Positions 35,989 to 44,503 of a stretch of DNA of 64,000 bases are shown here, in pieces. The translations under genes and the position numbers were made by a program. Source of the stretch: Ophthalmolycus amberensis (Eukaryota; Chordata; Actinopteri; Perciformes; Zoarcidae); NCBI GenBank assembly GCA_024529925.1, contig JAFEUB010000797.1, positions 33,733 through 97,732 of the forward strand, given 5' to 3'. Under the pieces are notes generated by a model. It was not told the origin of the DNA and made no database searches. It saw only the letters and a program-made list of their open reading frames with translations. Every line of letters starts with the position of its first letter. The stretch's first letter is position 1.

Positions 35989-37446
35989 ATGGATGAGTTT
36001 GCTAGTCCTCGTCTGCCAAAAGGTAGGGGTGTTTGGCTCAGTCATATAGCGGGCAGTAGGGATGTGGGACATTCTAAGCTAACACGGGACAGTAGTGAGG
36101 ATACAGGGCTAGGTCAGAGCCCAGGTAGTACTCCTGTTAGTGGGCTTATGAGAGACGGTCCCCTCACGTCCACTCCTGGCAGTGATTTGGATGCTATTCA
36201 TCATCTTACAGACATGGTAGGGCAGTTAGGTGCTCAAATTGGGGAATCCATTGTAGCAAAGTTGATGTCAGCTGGTGTAGTAAACATGAACAGTGACCAC
36301 CAGACTACTACCACCCAGAACACACACTGTGATGTTGACCAACATGACCGTTCTCCACATGTGACAGTCCATGTAAACTCTGATAAAGGACTCCAGACAT
36401 TCAGAGGGGATAACACTGACAAATACCCAATCCAGGACTGGATTGACATGGCTAAAACACATCTCAGAAAACGAGAGATTCCTGTGTGCGACCAAGCCGA
36501 GGAAGTTATGAGCCATTTAATGGGCAAGGCCAGGGATGTTGTGAAGATTGCATTACGTAGTGATCCTACGCTTGACGTTAAACAGAGACCTGAACTGATG
36601 TACAATGTTCTTCTTCACTACTTCAGTGTTGCTCCCTCATGTCTCCCTCTAGCAGACTTCTATGCCACTCTGCCTAAGCACAGAGAAAATCCAGTCGACT
36701 ACTGGATAAGACTCAACAAAGCTGCCGACCTAGCACTTGAGGGCCTAAGCAGACAAGGGAAGCGGACGGAGAACATGAATGATGAAGTGGCTCTCATGTT
36801 CGTCAAACATTGCCCAGACCCAGAGTTGTCTTGCACCTTAAAGTGTAATCCACTCCATGAATGGACCTCACGTGATGTGCAGCTGAGGATTGATGACTAT
36901 CAAAGGGAGTTGAGGGCCAGTGGTGGAGCCGCTGGTACTGCAGAACTGAAGAACTACGTCACTGCAGCCACCTCTGAGCAGCCTAGTCAGCCATCAACAA
37001 GTCAGACGGTGTCTGTGCAGTGTCTTACTCCGAGTCCTTCACCTTTCTCTCTCCAAGGCCAGCATCATGTGCGTCATCCTCCTTGCCTCTCTCCTGCGTC
37101 TACCCCAGGTCAAGGTGAACCTCATCATGCTACGAGTCATCCCTCTGTACCAGCTGTGGCACAGAATCTCCAACAGTCAGAGGAGAGACTTCTCACTCGT
37201 GTGGTCGACATGTTTCAGGAGATGATGGAGAAAATGCAACTGCGCGATGCTGCACGTCCAATGCAAGGTGGGAGATTCCAGCGTGCCTATCGTGAGAAAC
37301 GCGTCAGAGAGGAAGTTTGTAACGTCTGTAATGACTCGGACCACAGCACGGACCAGAGACTGTGTTTTGCCTGCCACGCCCCTGGCCACACCAAACTGAA
37401 CTGCCCTGCCAAGAACTCCCCCCATTCTCAAACTGAGGGAAACTAG
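35989..37446 (+). CDS. gag: Gag polyprotein of the gypsy-type element
   Basis: An intact 485-codon frame. The ATG has a good context (AACAATGG) and is the first one that opens the frame. The N-terminal third is Ser/Thr/Gly-rich. The middle (about residues 135-310) has the features of a retrotransposon capsid: GDNTDKYPIQDWIDMAK and a helical, Leu/Ala-rich stretch through LNKAADLALEGL. The C-terminus is basic and ends in a nucleocapsid finger, C459-x2-C462-x4-H467-x4-C472. An upstream Cys/His group (C444, C447, H452) lacks its own last Cys. Gag would form the particle and package RNA. The stop at 37444-37446 directly follows a slippery heptamer that gives access to pol. A CCHC finger plus pol context make the call secure. 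Confidence 0.93.
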   Translation: MDEFASPRLPKGRGVWLSHIAGSRDVGHSKLTRDSSEDTGLGQSPGSTPVSGLMRDGPLTSTPGSDLDAIHHLTDMVGQLGAQIGESIVAKLMSAGVVNMNSDHQTTTTQNTHCDVDQHDRSPHVTVHVNSDKGLQTFRGDNTDKYPIQDWIDMAKTHLRKREIPVCDQAEEVMSHLMGKARDVVKIALRSDPTLDVKQRPELMYNVLLHYFSVAPSCLPLADFYATLPKHRENPVDYWIRLNKAADLALEGLSRQGKRTENMNDEVALMFVKHCPDPELSCTLKCNPLHEWTSRDVQLRIDDYQRELRASGGAAGTAELKNYVTAATSEQPSQPSTSQTVSVQCLTPSPSPFSLQGQHHVRHPPCLSPASTPGQGEPHHATSHPSVPAVAQNLQQSEERLLTRVVDMFQEMMEKMQLRDAARPMQGGRFQRAYREKRVREEVCNVCNDSDHSTDQRLCFACHAPGHTKLNCPAKNSPHSQTEGN

Positions 37447-37479
37447 CTGACCTGTATTCCGATGGAGGCAGTACAGGTC
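37437..37479 (+). promoter_or_regulatory. -1 ribosomal frameshift signal gag/pol
   Basis: GGGAAAC at 37437-37443 lies in the gag frame as G-GGA-AAC, the X-XXY-YYZ pattern, and the TAG stop follows at once. After a 5-base spacer, GACCTGTA (37449-37456) pairs perfectly with TACAGGTC (37472-37479) across a 15-base loop. A slip of -1 enters the frame reading LADLYSDGGSTGRTTNS, the same phase as reverse transcriptase. The loop bases GGAG (37465-37468) could pair with CTCC at 37490-37493 to form a pseudoknot. The same heptamer is used by some retroviruses. Activity is inferred. Confidence 0.85.
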
Positions 37480-37545
37480 GCACAACAAACTCCCAAATAG
37501 ACGACATGTCTGATGCTGAGACTGTTTACACATCTGTGAGAGACT

Positions 37546-38526
37546 CGTGATGAATCTGAAGTTGTCGTTTATCAGAATATTCATCGAGTTGGCAGTAGTG
37601 ACAGTCTTTTCTACACACCTGTGGTGATGGGTGGGACAGTGACAATAGGAGGCATGTTGGACAGTGGTTCCATGGCTTGTAGCATTAACAAAACAGCTGA
37701 GATGAAACTGAGAGATGCTGGAGTGATAACCGACCAAAAACGGATTGATGTGAATGTAATCCTTGTTGGATGTGGCGGACTTCGTGTTCGGCCCAAGTGT
37801 GCTTTTGATGTGGAAATGGAAGTGTATGGCTGTAAGATGTTTGTTCCCACACTTGTTGTCCCAGGACAGCACGATGAGTTGATACTCGGGACAAATGTTA
37901 TAAAACACATCCTGCATCAGTCTAAGCTATGTGAGTCCTACTGGAAAACAGTCTCTGGACCTTGCCCAGACAAAGACCCAGAAACAGAACGTTTCCTGTC
38001 TATGCTCTCAGGTGTGAACCCCTGGAAAGGAGGAGATGTTCCTGATAAGGTCGGTACAGTCAGATGTAACTCAGCCACTTACCTTAAGCCTGGCCGTGAA
38101 TATCTTATCTGGGGAAAACTGCCCAAGAACACTGCTATTTCCCCAGGTAGCACCGTCATAACAGAGCCCACGTCGTCCCGTTCGTTTCCCAGAGGTGTTC
38201 TGGTCGCAAAGATTGTAACTACACTGTGGGGAGACAGGCAGGTCCCGCTAAAGCTCATCAATACATCTGACAGACCTGTGCTGTTGAAGCGCAATGCAAA
38301 GCTGGCTGATGTATACACATGTGTAGCGCTTGAGGACATGGATGTGGCTGAGCAGACAGAGGTTCCCCTGGCCGGTTGCACCCAATCAACCGTGCCCCCT
38401 ACTGTTGATGCAGATTCTGCCAAAGACAAGCTCGATTCAGTTGGGCTCAGTACTGTTGACATTGAGTCATGTGAAGTGTCAGTGGACTGTAAGAGGAGGA
38501 TGGCTGATCTTGTTTTGCAGTCTTTT
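37546..38526 (+). pseudogene. Protease domain and linker of pol
   Basis: Retropepsin-type aspartic protease. The active-site triad is GGMLDSGSMAC, with the catalytic Asp codon at 37660-37662 (DSG in place of the commoner DTG). A later DELILGTNVIKHIL matches the conserved C-terminal strand of the fold. About 200 residues of linker follow, before the reverse transcriptase, and contain no motif I know. The frame is open from 37540 to 38656, but its last part (after about 38526) is out of phase and reads nonsense over the true reverse transcriptase start. Confidence 0.85.
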
Positions 38527-39634
38527 CACGCCACCATCTTGATTGTGGGGAGGCAAAGGACTTTGTACATCGCATACACCTGTCTGACAACAGACCATTC
38601 AGACTCCCATACAGGAGAGTGCCCCCTGGCCAGTATCAAAAGTTGTGCCAGGTGCTGAGCGAGATGGAGCAAAAAGAGATCATCAGAAAATCAACCAGTG
38701 AATTCGCTTCACCATTGGTGCTTGTGTGGAAGAAGAATGGTGATCTCCGCATTTGTACAGACTTTCGCTGGTTAAATAAAAGGACTCTGAAGGATGCTCA
38801 CCCCCTTCCTCACCAGGCAGATTGTTTGGCAGCGCTAGGAGGCAACTGCCTTTTCAGCACAATGGATTTGACCTCCGGGTTTTACAACATGCCACTCCAT
38901 GAGGATGATAGGAAGTACTCCGCCTTCACCACTCCCATGGGTCTGTATGAGTACAACCGTCTGCCGCAGGGCCTTTGCAACAGTCCTGGGAGCTTCATGC
39001 GCATGATGACCAGCATTTTCGGAGACCAAAACTATTTGAGTCTGCTGTGCTATTTGGATGACTTGTTGGTGTTTGCGCCTGATGAGGAGACTGCCTTGCT
39101 GCGCCTGGAGATGGTGTTTGAGAGGCTGCATGGCCATAACCTGAAGCTAGCCCCCAAAAAGTGCTTCTTCCTCAGGAGGTCTGTAAAGTTTCTTGGCCAC
39201 ATTATTGATGAGAATGGTGTTTCAACAGACCCCAGTAAGGTTGAGAACATCACCAACATGACAGACACTGATCTCATGGAGACTGATGGCGTGACCCCGT
39301 CCCAGAAGCGGATAAGATCCTTTTTGGGGATGGTAAATTACTATCAACACTTCGTGCCCAGATACTCTGCCACTGCCAAGCCACTGTTTGACCTGTTGAA
39401 AGGTGGGAAAAGAAAAGGTAAACATAAAAACAAACTGTCAAGCAGGAAGCTGTGTGCGGCTGACTGGACCCCGGAACAGGGACAGGCTTTTGAGAGTCTG
39501 AAAACTTTGCTGGTTCACAGTGTTGTCTTGGCTCATCCCGATTTCAACCGTCCATTCATGCTGTCAACTGATGCCTCCTTGGATGGCATAGGCGCGGTTC
39601 TGTCTCAAATCCAGGAGGGGGAAGCACTTTCGCT
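38527..39634 (+). pseudogene. Reverse transcriptase domain of pol
   Basis: In this phase the sequence opens with DCGEAKDFVHRIHLSDNRPF, before the first conserved block. The RT blocks follow: SEFASPLVLVWKKNGDLRIC, DFRWLNKRTL, FSTMDLTSGFYNMPL, AFTTPMGLYEYNRLPQGLCN and the catalytic YLDD at 39051-39062. The thumb region has LGHIIDENGV and FLGMVNYYQHFVP. The domain then runs into the start of RNase H (FMLSTDASLDGIGAVLSQ) before the third lesion. All catalytic aspartates are present. Typical gypsy-type length and order. Confidence 0.93.
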
Positions 39635-42163
39635 TTCGCTAGCAAGTCGTTGTCTCAGTCCCAAAAGAACTATCCAGCTCATCGGTTGGAGTTTCTGGCC
39701 TTGAAATGGTCAGTCTGCGAAAAGTTCAGTCACTGGCTGAAAGGCCACACATTCACAGTCTGGACAGACAATAACCCTTTGACTCACATCCTGACAAAGC
39801 CGAAGCTAGATTGTTGTGAGCAACGCTGGGTAGCCAAGTTGGCGAGTTATGACTTTGACATCAAGTATGTTCCAGGTCCACAGAACATCGTGGCTGATGC
39901 CCTGAGCCGTGTGCCGTTTGTCAAGGGGAGTGTTGGTCACAGGCTACTTGCTGAACCCTATGCAGGTCTTCTCACAGAGGTCAGAGATATGTCAAGTTTC
40001 TCTGTCCAAAATGCCTTTCGGTCATCCAGCCAGCACAGGGAACCCTCGTCTCTGAGTAACAATAACCAGTCTGCATGCAGTCCGCTTCACATGCACACTC
40101 AGTCTGTTGCAATGGAGGATGTGTCTGCTGTACTACAGTCACACATGGAATGGGATGCTGGTCCAAGGGCCCGTGCTGTTGAGGTGTTGCAGTACTTACC
40201 TCAGTTGGTTCCACCTGGACAGGACGCCTTACCCGCCTACACCGAGAAGGATCTCCGTGATAAGCAGTTGGAGGATAGGACTCTCTCTCGTGTTCTGTCC
40301 TATATTGAGAGACGTCGGAGGCCTTCCAGGAGGGAAAGATTCAATGAGTCTGTCCTTGTCACAAGGTATCTGAAGCACTGGGATAGGCTCACTGTGAGTG
40401 ATGGTGTGCTGTACAGGATTTCAAAAGACCAGAAAACCAAAGCGAAGCGTTTTCAATATGTTGTTCCTGACTCACTTAAGGCCGAGGTTCTGCAGGGGAT
40501 TCACGATAGGGCTGGACATCAAGCTCAGTTCAGGAGCCTCAGCTTGGCGAGACAGAGGTTTTTCTGGCCAAACCTTGACAGAGACGTGAGAGACTACGTT
40601 CGGCATTGTCAACGATGCATCGTCAGCAAGACCGTCGAGCCTGAGGGACGGGCTCCCCTGGAGAGCATAACAACAACCAGGCCACTGGAGTTGGTCTGCA
40701 TTGACTTTTGGTCGGCCGATGACTCCAGGAACAAGTCTGTCGATGTTTTGGTGATAACTGACCATTTCACGAGGATGGCCCAGGCATTTCCATGTAAAGA
40801 CCAAACAGCTAAGCAGGTGGCGAGAGTTCTCTGGGACCGGTACTTCTGTGTCTTTGGATTCCCGGAAAGGATCCATAGTGACCAAGGTGCTAACTTTGAA
40901 AGTCTGCTGATAAGTGAGCTTCTCAGGGTCTCTGGTGTCAGGAAATCGCACACGACCCCCTACCATCCGATGGGTAATGGGAGTGTGGAACGTTTCAACC
41001 GGACTTTAGGTGGCATGATTCGTGCGCTGCCCCCTGAAGAGAAGGCCGACTGGCCACGGCGCTTGCAGATGCTGACGTTCATGTACAACTGCACAGCTCA
41101 TGAGACAACGGGCTATCCCCCCTTTTACCTCATGTTTGGCCGGATTCCCCGCCTACCTGTTGATGTACTCTTCCGTACTGTCCTTCGTGACTCTGCTGTG
41201 ATGAGCTATGAGAAGTATGTAGCGAGTCTTGCCAATGATCTAAAAGAAGCAATGGTTATTGCTCAGGTCCATGCTACAAAGGAGCAGAATCGACATGCTC
41301 AGCTGTACAACAGGAAAGTAAAGGGATCCGACATCGAGATCGGTGACCGGGTGCTCTTGGCCAACAGGAAGGAGAGGGGTAAGAAGAAGCTTGCGGACAG
41401 GTGGGACTCGACAGTCTACACCGTGGTGGACGTGAATACAGAGACACACACGTACAGACTCCGCGACACAGTCACTGGACGGGAGAAGGTGATACACAGG
41501 AACTTGATGATGCTGGCCAATTTCCTCCCTGTGGGGGACACACGTGGAATGTCTGACCTTGCCTCATCCATGCCGGTTACAGGATCCACGGCTTCAGGAG
41601 ATGACGATGTGAGTGAGGCAGAAGAGACCTTGTTTGGGGGAGAGGGTGAGCCTCATGGTGTGACTAGTGAAAGCCTTGACACTGAAAGTGACAGACACTC
41701 ACCTATGACTGTGGGAGATGGACAGGGCCCCTTGGCTGATTCGGAACCTGTGGACTCGGAGAGGAGAACCATTGATTGGATTACTCAGTTGTCTGCACCA
41801 AGTCTGTCTGTGGCAGACACTTCTGACATAAGAAGTGTTGCTTCTGATCCCCAGGATGCTTCTGTTTCACTTGAAGACCACATAGAAGATCAGTCTGTGA
41901 CTTATGATTCTTGCTCTGTGACTGTTGGAGGTGTTTCAACACATGTGAGACAGCCAGACTCTGCTCTTGACACCATGACACAGACAGATAACACATCTGA
42001 CATTTTGCACACTGATGTTCAGACCTCACCCACGATCAGTGGTCGTTCTATTGCACAGGTCAGGTCAAGTTTTGGTCGCTTAGTCAAGCCTGTGAACAGG
42101 CTCATTCAGACCATGTCCAGGCAGGATGTTGTTCAGGAGAAGTTCAATGTTAAAGTTGTTTGA
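39635..42163 (+). pseudogene. RNase H end and integrase of pol
   Basis: The RNase H domain continues with HRLEFLALKW, WTDNNPLTHIL and IVADALSR, so its four acidic catalytic positions (with STDAS upstream) are all present. Integrase then follows. It has an HHCC zinc site (IHDRAGHQ ... HCQRCIV) and a catalytic core D352, D411 and E447 (counting from the codon at 39650; CIDFW, HSDQG, GSVERFN), spaced 58 and 35. A GPY/F-like module follows (LADRWDSTVYTVVDVN ... TYRLRD). After about residue 620 comes a Ser/Thr/Asp-rich tail of about 215 residues that is longer than usual and has no motif I know. Confidence 0.92.
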
Positions 42164-42510
42164 CAATCTATGTTCCTGGTGTTTCCTGATTGAAACCGTA
42201 GGCATGTAGCTTATGCCAATGATGGGTTTGGAAGTTTTTGTTTTTTTGGTATAATATTCCACTGTTTAATTTTCTTATCTGACATGAGCCTGTACTACAC
42301 TGCACTTTGTGTTTGGGTCTTGTGGGGTGTACAAGGCACCCTGTTGCTAGTTGCTGGATTGAGGGATAAGCGCTGCTCTCATACCACTTCATCCCTATGG
42401 GATACATTAGATGTTGGTTTTCTTGATGATGACCCTTTTGTAATTTGTCGATTTGTAGTGTTTTCTTTAGTGCATACTGTGTAGTCGGTGCTCATATTCG
42501 CTAAAATTCA
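42164..42510 (+). other. Retrotransposon 3' untranslated region
   Basis: About 350 bp between the integrase stop and the polypurine tract. It holds only a short frame of 66 codons and no signal peptide or membrane-fusion pattern, so no env is present. Confidence 0.65.
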
Positions 42511-42521
42511 GTGGGGGTGGA
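42511..42521 (+). promoter_or_regulatory. Polypurine tract
   Basis: GTGGGGGTGGA directly precedes the 3' LTR, the place where plus-strand synthesis primes. It is G-rich with two T interruptions. Confidence 0.8.
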
Positions 42522-42985
42522 TGTAACAGAGTTAAAAATGTACTTTATTATTCTGTCGAGTGTGTGAATTCTATCTTTATGAGCTATTTTTATTTAGCGT
42601 TTTATTTTGTTAATGCTTCCTGCGGAAGCGGTGTCTCGCCTCTTTTGTACCTCCAAAGCCCCCGTAGTCCCGACTTTCCCTCACAGTGGTGTTTCGTACT
42701 GATGAGGGTAAGTTGTGTGGAATAATATCGTTGCACTGTTTTGTTGTTTTCTTCGGGAATGTAACTGTTTACGTTACGTACTTTAGTAACTGCTAAGGCG
42801 ATGACCTTATGAAGCTGTTACGCGCCGTTTTGACTGTGGAAAATATAAGTTTACTGGCTGTTTCAGTTCGCCTATTTGACGCCATTTACTTTTACGTCAG
42901 GCTGCCCTGTCATAACGTAACGACGCAGATACTTTGGCATTCCTTTGTGTGAATTCTGTTGTCTTGCATGTTCAGGAGCGGATGT

Positions 42986-42993
42986 ATACAGAG
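42986..42993. repeat. hAT target duplication, left
   Basis: ATACAGAG, matched by ATACAGAG at 44174-44181; 8 bp is diagnostic of hAT insertion. Confidence 0.92.
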
Positions 42994-43003
42994 TAGTGGT
43001 GTC

Positions 43004-43031
43004 ACGGATCACGGATCGATCCGTGATCCGT
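43004..43031. repeat. 28-bp perfect palindrome at the hAT end
   Basis: ACGGATCACGGATC is followed at once by its exact reverse complement, with no loop. It is made from the element's CGGATCA sub-terminal words in opposite orientation. Confidence 0.95.
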
Positions 43032-43264
43032 TCGGATCAGCCCTCACGGTTCGGATCACTCGTGAACCGCGGATCAATCGAGTATTTCTTTTCTTCTTTT
43101 TTTTTTACAGCGTAATCATCATAGTGTGTAATAAAGTTCTACTGCTGCTGTTCCTTTTCAAGTAGCAAGTCCCCGAATATCAATGCAGAGTGTCAGTGAA
43201 CAGATATAAAGCAGTAGTGTGTTCACGTGAACGGAGCAGCTTAGAAGCATTTAACGGTGAAGTC

Positions 43265-43561
43265 ATGGCGAGCGGAGGAACGTCAGAAGCCGCGGCGTCA
43301 TTTAAGTCGCAAGTTTGGGCGCATTTTGTCTTCCCTGTAACGTATAATGACGGATGAGGGTGGTGGACAAAGCGTTACTGTATGTAGGCGTTATTTAAAG
43401 AGAAAGACACACGACAACGGCAAAACAAAGGATTTCTAAATCTGGTTAAAATGCTTGAGCCACGCTACGAAATCCACTCACGCACCCACCAGTGTGAAGC
43501 TGTTCCACGCCTCTATGAGAAGGAAAAGACTGTAGAGACTGCTTTCACCATGGCGGAGTGA
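43265..43561 (+). pseudogene. Remnant of BED-finger hAT transposase
   Basis: A 30-codon frame from ATG 43265 reads MASGGTSEAAASFKSQVWAH and ends soon after at TGA. FKSxVWxHF is the start of a BED zinc finger. A second frame then gives VTVCRRYLKRK, the second half of such a finger. A third piece from 43451 reads MLEPRYEIHSRTH and VPRLYEKEKTVE, as found just before the catalytic core in ZBED-type hAT transposases. The finger is split by frame changes and everything after this, including the catalytic DDE and dimerisation regions, is missing. Confidence 0.75.
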
Positions 43562-44173
43562 TTCTTAGTCCGGTGCTGTAGACACGCCCCCTCTGTGAGA
43601 GTCACACAGACACACACCTGGGGCAGGTGCTGACAGAAGTATCAGAGTGAAGCTAGACAGGCCCAATAATATTCCAGTCACCACAGAAAGGTCTACCCTC
43701 TCCCCAGACAATGGAGATATTCTCATCTTTTTGAAAATAATGTCACAGTAATGGTAAACATTATTGTGTATTTGAATGACATAACCTGACGGGAAGTAAA
43801 CATAGACCCAAGTTGTTGCCGAGCAGTTCAGTTCAGTGTAAACAGTGGAAGCTAGCTCACTGGCTGGTTCTTTCTTTCAGTGTTGATGAAAGGATGAGGA
43901 TATCAGAATTGAGTATTCTTGAATATTTTATTTTTATTTATTTATTTCATTTTGTTTCAAATTGGACATCTTCAATATTTTTGTTTTCATGTAAGACTAT
44001 AGCCCAAAGTTCTTTGCTTTAAGTGTTCTTGAGGTTCTTTAATTAATAAATGGAAAGCAAAGTTATATTTGTCTCCTCCCCTTTTCTTTGTTGATCCGAA
44101 AAATGATCCGAACCGTGACTCCTGAACCGTGATCCGAACCGAACCGTGAGGTTTGTGATCCGTGACACCCCTA

Positions 44174-44181
44174 ATACAGAG
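44174..44181. repeat. hAT target duplication, right
   Basis: ATACAGAG; the LTR sequence continues from here. Confidence 0.92.
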
Positions 44182-44503
44182 AGAGTGAGACCAGGATGAA
44201 ACTAATGTGGTTTATGTTGTCTTCTGCAGGTATGTATTTTCCTTTGTTGAATGTTATAATTTTCGCGGGTTCTGTTAATCATTCCACCTCATGTAGTTGT
44301 TTGTTTTGTCCACTTGATGTCGCTGTTAGTCCCGACTTCCCCAGACAGTGGTGTTTCGTACTGATGAGGGAGCGGATGTATACAGAGAGAGTGAGACCAG
44401 GAAGAAACTAATGTGGTTTATGTTGTCTTCTGCAGCGAATAAATGCTGGAAAACTACCCTCTGAGTCGTCTCCTTCAATGCCATTCCAAGTCTGTTACAT
44501 ATA

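Larger units (their letters stand above)
37443..42163 (+). pseudogene. pol: Pol polyprotein, three frame lesions
   Basis: Pol reads protease, reverse transcriptase, RNase H, integrase. The phases are mutually consistent with one original frame. The linker after the frameshift site and the reverse transcriptase are in the same phase. The protease region between them is shifted by one base gained near 37548 (gactcgTgatga) and one base lost near the T run 38523-38526. A third lesion near 39625-39637 (ctttcgctttcgct) shifts RNase H and integrase by one lost base. Each domain is otherwise well preserved. Indels at a T run and a short duplication could in principle be sequencing errors, but as read this copy cannot make full Pol. 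Confidence 0.88.
42994..44173. mobile_element. Non-autonomous hAT element nested in the 3' LTR
   Basis: 1180 bp, flanked by 8-bp duplications. The left end is TAGTGGTGTCACGGATCAC; the right end, read inverted, is TAGGGGTGTCACGGATCAC, so the terminal inverted repeat is 19 bp with one mismatch. CGGATCA words recur next to both ends, as expected of transposase sub-terminal binding sites. The interior keeps fragments of a BED-finger transposase but no catalytic domain, so an outside transposase must have mobilised it. Confidence 0.92.
34922..44499 (+). mobile_element. Ty3/gypsy-type LTR retrotransposon with nested hAT
   Basis: The whole element is 9578 bp, or about 8390 bp without the nested hAT insertion and its duplicated target. 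It is bounded by TATA at 34918-34921 and 44500-44503, a 4-bp target duplication. Order: 5' LTR, tRNA primer site, leader, gag, -1 frameshift signal, protease, reverse transcriptase, RNase H, integrase, polypurine tract, 3' LTR. Integrase after RNase H is the Ty3/gypsy order and not the Ty1/copia one. The two LTRs are the same length once the hAT is removed and differ at about 6 of 790 positions, so the insertion is recent. No env-like frame exists between integrase and the 3' LTR. Pol has three frame lesions, so this copy is not autonomous. Confidence 0.95.
42522..44499 (+). repeat. 3' LTR (790 bp plus nested hAT)
   Basis: Same TGTAACAGA...TCTGTTACA ends as the 5' LTR. It is interrupted by a 1180-bp hAT element plus its 8-bp target duplication. 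With these removed it is 790 bp and differs from the 5' LTR at about six positions, including G/C at 42821, G/T at 42868, G/A at 42881 and T/C at 42973. The intron-like segment, the intronless second copy and AATAAA are all retained. Confidence 0.93.

Noticed and set aside
37177..37917. 246-codon minus-strand frame opposite gag/protease
   Set aside because: It is the antisense of conserved gag and protease coding sequence and has no domain of its own.
40472..40966. 164-codon minus-strand frame opposite integrase
   Set aside because: Antisense shadow of the integrase core, which is clearly coding on the + strand.
42164..42521. Possible env gene after pol
   Set aside because: Only about 350 bp and a 66-codon frame; no signal peptide, furin site or fusion region.
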